A stretch of 64,000 nucleotides of DNA from Embiotoca jacksoni (lineage: Eukaryota > Chordata > Actinopteri > Embiotocidae). Numbering within the stretch: position 1 is the first letter of the stretch; each line of letters begins with the position of its first letter. The translations under genes and the position numbers were made by a program. The stretch spans positions 1,897,001-1,961,000 of the forward strand of contig JAKOON010000012.1 of assembly GCA_022577435.1 (NCBI GenBank), in the 5' to 3' direction. Shown piece after piece: positions 56,601 through 64,000 of the stretch. The notes under the pieces were generated by a model. That model was not told where the DNA came from and did not search any database. It was given only the letters and a program-made list of their open reading frames with translations.

Positions 56601-59600
56601 ATCTTTTACCTGTGTCATTGGATTATATGCAAGATATGTGTTAATCAGGCTTTGTTTTATTTTTTTCCCCTCCAACATGTTCTGAATGTCACAGTGACGA
56701 GGAGCCCTCCTACTCCGATTTCTATCCCATCATACCCGCTGATGTGATGTCTGTCAAAGAGATTATCGACATGGACAACTTCCCCCGCCACAGGACATGG
56801 TGAGACGCAGTAGAGCGATGTTTTAAGCAGATGTTTCTGTTGACTATCAGCAAGACTAAGAAGGGGGTGATATGAATTCTGATAGGGAGAGGATGTGGAA
56901 TTTTATACAGTTAACAAAAATGAATTAAAAAAAACAAAAAACAGACACGAATCGCACTCATTCAAACATCATATGAATATTAAATCTTGCCAAAAGGCAA
57001 GTTCTGCTGATTAGAATATAACATTATCCACAATGTTTTCACGCACTGTTCTCACTATATTACAATCACACTGTCCTCTCCAATGTGACGAACATGCTAA
57101 GAACCCACAAATGTGGCTCAAACATAGAAAACAAGCACAATCAAATAAGCTAGTAAATAAAGTTATTAATCAAAGTTCACAACAAGTCAAAGAGTGCACA
57201 GAGCAAATTCAAACCTCCATCTGCAGCTGTTGACAAGGGGAGATTATCTTTACTTCACATGTTGGATGGGTCTTTTTTTGGATGCAAAATGGCAACAACT
57301 GTGGATGAGTCCCTTCTTCTCATAATTAACCAAAGACTGTATCCACTTTTCAACTGAGGACTTCCTTCCTGGGTCATAAAACTCTGCCTCTCCTTCAGCA
57401 GTCACCACCGCATCCTCTCTCACTCTCCACTTTATTTGAGGAAGACGAGTGGGTCAAGTTCCGATGATGCTTTGCCCTGCATACCAATACAGTACAAGAG
57501 CTTTTATGACTATAAAGAGTCTCAATAAACAACGGAAATCGAGGCTTTTTCCTCACTGCCATCGCTCTGTAAAAGGCCAGCTGGGTCCCTTCATTTGCTG
57601 TCCCGCGGATGTCATAAAGCCAATGAGCCAGCATTCAACTGAGTCATACAGCAGAAGCTTTGTATTTGTATTTCTGTACTGATGGAGAAAAAAGGAAGCC
57701 TTACATCCATTTGGAAGTACAGCCCGAGGTATCGGTTGATTGAGAAGTCCATTTTCAGAAAACGATGCACTATATGATAATCAATAAGCCGAACAATTAA
57801 AGCCAAACAAAAATATGACATCAAGTTTTTTGTATTATATGGCTTAAACCAAATATAAGTTGATTTTGCACGTACGACTAACAAAAACGTAAGGAGAGCA
57901 TTGTCACATCAGCAAAGAGATTGATATGATCCAGGTTTTGGAAGGCATTGAGAAATGATGTCCTTCTACAGATAGGGGCATAAGATCCAGAGTCCTTCTA
58001 GAGGGCATTGACAAGCACTTTCTTTCACTATTTCCTGACGTTTTACAGGCCAACTGAGTAATCAAAGCAAAGTAATTATTAGTTTTGAAGACAATTAACT
58101 CATCAAACATAAGACTTCCTGAAATCAAAGTCAACTTTAATGTCTATCCACCATATGTACAAGACATTCAGAGAGATCGAAATATTGTTTCTCACAGTCC
58201 CACAGTGTGCAAAATAAAAAGATAAACATTGTTAAAACATCATTATCCCATGATCCAGACCATAAGTTATTTTATTATCCACAGCAGTAGCAGATCAACT
58301 GAAAAAGTTACCAGACACTAAAAAAAAGATTGGGGGATTTGTCTGGTGGCTGGGATTAATTTGTTCCTACTACAGAAAAGCCTTTAACTTATTAGTGAAT
58401 CAGAATCTGAGAGGATTTTGTTGATGACATGTTCGAGCCATCTTTTACTTTCTAAATGTGTTATGATCATGTTGCAAGGACAGGATTATTGCTCAGCTGT
58501 CATGAAGAGGATGTCATATATCTAAAAATAAATCCCAGAATAGAGAGGTTTAGGCCCCAGAGAACGGAAGCGAGGGGATTGTTGCCTCTGGTGACTTGAT
58601 TTGCTTCACCAAAATCCCTCCTCTAATGTAAGGGCACCTTGTCCTGTCTGGGTCACCAAGTGTCTGTGTTGGGATTCAATAGCACTTTCACATTTGGAGG
58701 CTTAATCACAGGCGCTTTCCTGTTCTCCAATCCATCCAGAACCTGATTACACTCTTGCGTCAAAAAGGATTTGACATTTCTAGTGTATTTGACTTCATCG
58801 TCAATGCTAAAAATAACACCGATATTTTCTTCTTCGTGTTATGAGAGGAAGCTTTGGCTGGAGAATGACTGCCAAAAGTACACAGACGGACAAACGGAGG
58901 TCACAATGAGTATCAAAGGAGAATATTAGAAATACTAGAAGACATAGTTGCCAAGGAGTGAAAAGGGGGGGAAGTCATTGAGGATGAAATCACATCCTCT
59001 TCAAAGACAAAACACAACTGACAGTAATGAGCCTCAGCTGCAACGATGTGGTCTTGCCAACTTAGCATCTCATTAGGAGCAACCACCAAAACCTTCCATC
59101 TCATCAACCAGTGTCTATTCCATCTGCTAACATGCTTAGCTAATTCATAAGTCTTGTCTCACCTTCAGGTTTTTCCACCCACTAAAGCCTTCTACCTCTT
59201 GAATTAGCAAGGTCAATTCCCTCTGAAGAATAATTTCTTCTTCCCAAGCCTTATCCTCCTCTGATTGGCTGAGATGAATATGGTGTGGATGTATATTTCA
59301 GGACAGAGGCTGGAAATCTATGAGCAGAAAGGATGATTGACTCCTGCAGGATAAGAGCTGGAGGACTGACAGATGAAACTGAAAGCTCTGGAGGATTGGC
59401 ACACTATTTCTAGACCTGTGCCCGAGTGTTGCAAGATGAGGGAGCATGACATTTGTTTTGATCTGCATGGAGACGAATGCACCAGATATTTGTGTGCTGG
59501 CAAGTGTGGCTCCAACTGCATGTTAATATCTGATTCACATAATGGCTTCTCATATCTTCCCCACATGGTTCGGGATAAGACATAAATTATGCAGCTTACT

Positions 59601-60972
59601 CATGCATGCCGTGTTTATCTTGGCAGGAAGGGTTTGCTGTTCTTTGCATCAACAAGCAATGTTAAAATTTCCATTTGGAGCAATAATTAAGCCATAAACC
59701 CTTTCATACCCACAGACTTGATGTGATCCAGCGGTTCATTCCCTAAAGGCTTAAAATCTCTGAGCCCAGAGAGATTAAAAACACTGACACACACTTTACC
59801 AAACAAGCCAGTGGCAGCAAAAAGTCACCTGGGAGTGTGTGTCGGTATGCACTTGTCTGCAAATGCATTTATGCACTCGTATTCATTTGCATATTTATCT
59901 ATGCCGTTTGTGCATTTCACTAAATTATCACAACCATTTGTAGAAGCCATTCATGCTCTGGTGGCCATCAAAGCTCAGAGAAATGTTTGTGTGAATATTC
60001 AAAATTCAGTCTCTCTGTTGTGGCAATGTGCTTGTGTGTGTGCTTGTGTGAAGTACGTGCTGAAATAATTAAACCCTGGGGACTGTCAATCAAAAGATGG
60101 TTAAGATGGTTCAAGATACACACCCCTCTGGCGATGAGGAGTACTAAAACGCTGCATTTAAAACGCAGGCAAAATACCTGATTGTGTGGAGCTTACGTGG
60201 ATCCATGCATAGATGAAATGCATGTGCACAGGAAATGTGCGATGCGATGCTATGTTATAGTCACAGCTATCCCATGCTATACACGTGTTGGTATTATTGA
60301 ACTCAGTGGGCTTTATTGAGGTTTTTAAGGGGCCTCTGGCTTTACTGAACAAACTTTACAATGAGCTCAGAGCGCAGGTTCAGAGGCAGTAGAGCGAGTC
60401 GGGATTCACTGTATAAATGAACAACCCCTAAAGAGAAAAAATAAAATAAAAAAATAAACAACCCTCAAATCTTTGTCCCCAGTTGCAGCATTTGCCCGAC
60501 TTACCGTGTCACCTATAGCTGCCCAAACAAGGAAAAATAAAATGTGTTTCTTCTGAGTCAATAGTCACAGCTGCCTGCCATCTCCATGGCAACAAATTTG
60601 ATGAAAAGCAAGGAAGTCAGGGATGTCACACGGCCAGCGACAAAGCATCGCTTTGAACTGTCCACACCCGGCGGATTCCTGGAGCAGCGCGCACCAACCT
60701 GAGAGATTTCAGGGCAGCAGCACCTCGTCTCCTCACAGTGATGCGAATCAGCGGTGGCAGCAATGACTGACGTTCCACTCATGGAAACACCAACTTCTCA
60801 AAACGTTGGAACGTGTGTGGAAAAGGTGCTTGTGTGAAATGACACGAAGGTACAAACGGCACAGCGAACTATCATCCTCATCGCGGGAGACTTTTAAAAG
60901 ACAAACTGCCAAATATCACAAAACTCGCATTTGTCTGTAAATGGGCCGCGACAGAATGAAATGTTTACGTGC

Positions 60973-61010
<38 letters not shown>

Positions 61011-63501
61011 TACAATGGGAAATTGCTGTTTTGGTTCTCTCAAGAGTTTGATTCCTCTTGTGACTTGGAGTTTAGGGATTTTTTTTTTTGACACCCTCTT
61101 GGAGATAATTCTGTTTTGTCTGGCGCTGGTTGAAAATATTTTGTACATCTCAAATAAAACACTTGAAATACATATATTAACATAATTACCCCGATTGTTA
61201 AGCTGTTGTTTTGCTGTAAAATTATGTCTGCAGCATTTTTGTTCCGCATCAGACTTTCTGTATTTACCGTTCTTTCGAAGCCAAAACAAGTAAATAACAA
61301 CTGAAAAACAATCCCTCTTAAATGTTTAAATAAAATGTGCTTTATGCCACCAGGGAAATCCTGAAGGAGACCATGTTTGTTGGTGAAAAGTATCACAGAG
61401 AGAAGTGGACACGATTTGGAAATGAGGCTGAGAAGTTCGAGCAAGACGTGATCGGGACCCAGCACATTTTACATACTTACATTGACAAAATGGCGCTTCG
61501 CAAACAGGTACAGTCAAGTATTCTCAGGAATAACCCTTATTTTATATATATACAATCAAATACAAACAATGGGAATTGAGACACTTGCCTTCTTAATTTA
61601 CGTGTACTGAATGATATGCTACACAAAGCAAAGTTAAGATGCAGATTATAAAAGTGTCCCAGTTTAATCAACTTAGATACGAAAAAAATAAAACTCTTTT
61701 ATGGTTAGTAGCTACCAATGTTAATGTTTTTCACTTGTTTACCAAAAAAAAAAAAAAAATCAGCAATTAACAGCTACCATTGGATTATTCAGACTATTTT
61801 TACCCTATATTTTTCATTCACTGCATTTTCTGAGATTATTTGTTTCTCTTATTCTGTTTTAATGACTTGCAAAGCCCTTGGATGTTTGCTGCAAAAAAAA
61901 AAAAAACATAAGATAAATATTTATCAGCAAACCAATTTTCATCTTCTCTGCACAATATATTTATTTATATTCAAAAAATGTTGGCTTTCATTGATCTGTG
62001 TGCGCTTCAGGCAGAAAAGAAGGCATCTGCCCACATGCAGTACCTGGAGCGTCTGAGTCAGAAGGCCCCAGACTTTCCAATCCCTCTGAGGGCTCACACG
62101 GTCTGGGAGGGCATGACGGTGAAACTGTCCTGCACGGTCCAGGGCTGCCCACCGCCAAAGGTCACGTGGTAAGAACTTCTGTCTCTGCAGCACTCCATTC
62201 TTTTGGCCTTAACTGACCTACCATGATTTTTTTTATATATATATAACAAAGTCTCTATTAAACTCTGTTGCCGGGGTCATCTGCAGAGTGGTGTCATTTT
62301 AATTTAATTTCTCGCTTAGTTGGAAGGAGCTAGAGCAGAAAATATAATATTTTCATAGATGTAACTTTCAGGGAACAATTACACAATGGTGCATAAATAT
62401 GACGCTGTATTAGACCTGAAAGAAAAAAAAATCAGTCGAACAAGAAAGAAAGGTATCTTCAACAAGTTTAACAAATAGCAATTTCAGTCATTTATCAGGC
62501 AAAGACACTGTACATTTGGGTTTCATCTTCCTAAATATGCTTATTTGTTGCTTTTTGTGGTTTATATCAATGCTAATAAACTATATATGGACATTCAAAT
62601 AAATAATATAAAACAAAAAGGTCAATTATTCTATCAAAAAAAAGATAAAGAAAAGACAGCTCATTGCAGCCCTTGTATCATTAATTAATTCATGACTTAT
62701 CCATAATACAGTGAGAGACGGTTGTATTTTTCATGCACTCATCAGAAGAAGACTGTCTAATGTATGCATGAGAGGTAAGGAGGTAGGTTACAGACCTGCA
62801 CACGCAAATGAATACATATCAAGATGGATTAAAAGTTTATGAGCTACTTGCAAAAAAAAATAAAGAGTCATGACACAACAGTTCTAAACCCTGAGTTGAA
62901 TATTGCACGCACTATTAATACAAAATTACCTGTGTTAATTCAGGGAATGTGCCAAACTGTCGACCTTGATACTTGAGCTTCTTTGAGACTAGCTGATGAA
63001 AAGGCCGTGTGAGCTCAGTATTCAGACCTGTGGCTCATTGGTTTCACCATCCCATATGGGACCCATCAAGTCCAATGAGCTGCAAAGGAATGCCCTCAAC
63101 AATGCCTAGCACAAGACAGAATGAGAGATCAAAGGTACCTTCTGCCTTATAGCTTCAGCCAAACCAACATTTGATTATGAAAGCTGTGCATAAGTAATCA
63201 GCAGAGCGGAGCATGAACCACCCAAGTGCTGACCGTTGGTAACCCGCTTTGATATTCAAAGAACTGAGCTAGTTACTCTTTACTCAGGTATAAGGATGGC
63301 GAGCTGCTGATGATGTCTGCCCAACCGTGGAATTACAGTCTTCAACAAAAGTTTGGTCTCAACTCACTTGAGATCAGAAGGTGAGTCACTCGCTCAAATC
63401 AATAATTAAGGTTAACAATCTAACTGAGCGTGATACAGGGGAGGGAAATGGCTGGGGCATGTGTGGATTGCATGACCTTGCCACTGACAAATGGAAAATA
63501 G

Positions 63502-63539
<38 letters not shown>

Positions 63540-63925
63540 TCAGGATAAGGTTAGGAAAATTGTGGTGTTATGAGATTTTTTTTTTTTAAAAAGTGGCTGT
63601 CAAACTGAGAAATACAGTAAATCCTGGTGCTGTTTTGTAAATCTGCTCTATTACCTCAATTGAAAATATGAAAGGAGCAAATTAAGTTGAATGTTGTACT
63701 TGGGGCATAATTTATGTATGTTACAATGAGCCAAATCAGCAGTAAGGGGCACAGCTTTGTAACATCTTTCTTTCAGTTTCAACCGCTTTCAACCTTCACA
63801 GATATGTAAATGACATTTTATGTCCTCTACAAACAGGTGCTCTCCCGACGATGCCGGGGAGTATAAAGTGGTAGCCGAGAGTCCCCTGGGAGAAGCCATG
63901 ACTTTTGGAACACTAGTGGTGAACT
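50592..63925 (+). CDS. myom3: myomesin-3, 5' part (runs off the window)
   Basis: Coding exons seen: 50592-50698, 56695-56799, 61354-61507, 62011-62168, 63288-63380 and 63837-63925. They give 235 codons in one frame, and the last exon ends at a GTGAGT donor. Myomesins cross-link thick filaments and titin at the sarcomere M band; myomesin-3 is a skeletal-muscle member. The protein starts METRTVMQREQEEQ, and its IRKKTFTSRSDEEPSYS segment parallels the VRRRTFRSSEEEHEFS head of mammalian MYOM3. A helical, charged stretch (about 72-140) follows. The first Ig domain (about 143-235) opens with IPLRAHTVWEGMTVKLSC, nearly the mammalian sequence, continues with PPPKVTWYKDGE and closes with DDAGEYKVVAES. 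The usual second Ig cysteine after DAGEY is Val, as in mammalian MYOM3. The remaining Ig and FN3 domains must lie to the right. Confidence 0.92.
50699..56694 (+). other. myom3 intron 1 of the coding part (6.0 kb)
   Basis: No exon or recognised transposon. 52780-54130 is of higher complexity, with homeodomain-type cores such as the AATTAT/ATAATT inverted pair around GCATG at 53754-53770. A GT-rich stretch lies at 54585-54665. Confidence 0.6.
56695..56799 (+). CDS. myom3: myom3 exon: head region
   Basis: Acceptor TGAATGTCACAG, donor GTGAGA, phase 2 at both ends. Encodes SDEEPSYSDFYPIIPADVM and then KEIIDMDNFPRHRTW. Confidence 0.85.
57930..58090 (+). mobile_element. family A element, 3' part
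   Basis: GGTTTTGGAAGGCATTG, then GGGCATTGACAAGCAC, TTTCACTATTTCCTGACG, TTTTACAGGCCAACTGAGTA and AAAGTAATTATTAGTTTTG follow the 3' half of the teleost repeat seen at 7621-7898, strongly diverged. Confidence 0.5.
58522..58531 (+). promoter_or_regulatory. MEF2 consensus in myom3 intron
   Basis: CTAAAAATAA fits YTAWWWWTAR exactly. MEF2 drives many sarcomeric genes, but such 10-mers also occur by chance in AT-rich DNA. Confidence 0.25.
60974..61008. repeat. 35-bp A tract
   Basis: Uninterrupted run of 35 A within myom3 intron 2, about 345 bp before the next exon. No SINE or LINE body recognised to its left. Confidence 0.95.
61354..61507 (+). CDS. myom3: myom3 exon: charged helical stretch
   Basis: Acceptor TTTATGCCACCAG, donor GTACAG, ending in phase 0. 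Encodes EILKETMFVGEKYHREKW, FGNEAEKFEQDVIGTQH and MALRKQ, matching the GFGNDWERTE...TQHRLLRQR region of MYOM3. Confidence 0.9.
61508..62010 (+). other. myom3 intron 3 (503 bp)
   Basis: AT-rich with two short A tracts (61743-61759, 61893-61906). Nothing else seen. Confidence 0.8.
62011..62168 (+). CDS. myom3: myom3 exon: start of first Ig domain
   Basis: Acceptor GTGTGCGCTTCAG, donor GTAAGA. Encodes AEKKASAHMQYLERLSQ and then the Ig strands with C163 and ending PPPKVTW. Confidence 0.95.
62169..63287 (+). other. myom3 intron 4 (1119 bp)
   Basis: AT-rich left half, more complex right half (62990-63250). No repeat or exon recognised. Confidence 0.75.
63288..63380 (+). CDS. myom3: myom3 exon: middle of first Ig domain
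   Basis: Acceptor CTCTTTACTCAG, donor GTGAGT. Encodes YKDGELLMMSAQPWNYSLQ and FGLNSLEIR; the latter equals the GLLSLEIRR strand of mammalian MYOM3. Confidence 0.93.
63381..63836 (+). other. myom3 intron 5 (456 bp) with A tract
   Basis: Contains an uninterrupted run of 31 A at 63506-63536. After 63925 the window ends inside the following intron. Confidence 0.8.
63506..63536. repeat. 31-bp A tract
   Basis: Uninterrupted A run in myom3 intron 5, preceded by GGGTT and followed by GCTTC. No SINE body is apparent beside it. Confidence 0.95.
63837..63925 (+). CDS. myom3: myom3 exon: end of first Ig domain
   Basis: Acceptor CCTCTACAAACAG, donor GTGAGT, phase 1. Encodes CSPDDAGEYKVVAESPLGEA and the last strand FGTLVVN. 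Confidence 0.93.
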
Positions 63926-64000
63926 GTGAGTGGTTTCCTTTTTCATATCAGTTCCACACTGCTCAAAAAAATCATTATGAACAATACAAAGATTGATGAA

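Larger units (their letters stand above)
56800..61353 (+). other. myom3 intron 2 of the coding part (4.6 kb)
   Basis: Holds a diverged 3' part of family A (57930-58090), a perfect MEF2 consensus CTAAAAATAA at 58522-58531 and a 35-bp A tract just before the next exon. No other exon was recognised. Confidence 0.6.

Overview
This window reads as vertebrate, almost certainly teleost fish, nuclear DNA. It has long AT-rich noncoding stretches, two multi-exon genes with GT-AG introns, and several repeat types I recognise from fish genomes: an L2-type LINE 3' end, a tRNA-derived SINE-like copy, MITE-like elements, a hAT-like end and a solo LTR. The species cannot be told from the sequence.

Two genes are supported, both on the + strand. 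The first (coding 31821-38016, 7 exons, 597 codons) is a class II cytokine receptor, best matched to the IL-22 receptor alpha-1 chain (il22ra1). It has a signal peptide, a two-domain ectodomain with the family's cysteine pattern, one transmembrane helix and a long cytoplasmic tail carrying a YxxQ STAT3-type docking motif. The second (from 50592 past the right edge) is the 5' part of myomesin-3 (myom3), a sarcomeric M-band protein: the N-terminal head and the first Ig domain. The same pair stands next to each other in the same transcriptional order in mammals (IL22RA1 then MYOM3), so sequence and synteny support each other.

Layout. 1-31820: a 31.8 kb stretch with no recognisable gene, holding a 63-bp perfect tandem duplication, several copies of one inverted-repeat transposon-like family, an inverted pair of another dispersed repeat, a three-module repeat, a MITE, a CT microsatellite and a 633-bp solo LTR with its 5-bp target duplication. 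31821-38016: il22ra1. 38017 to about 39810: its probable 3' UTR with a TA microsatellite. To 50591: intergenic, with a LINE 3' end followed by a SINE-like copy. 50592-64000: myom3, with two large early introns (6.0 and 4.6 kb), three shorter ones and two long A tracts.

The two genes have unrelated jobs (epithelial cytokine signalling and muscle structure); I see no functional link beyond ancient linkage. I found no convincing undescribed system. The most concrete structures are the solo LTR with intact target duplication, a 48-bp near-perfect palindrome in il22ra1 intron 1, a tandem splice acceptor in the receptor, and an AP-1 core centred between perfect 11-bp inverted arms.
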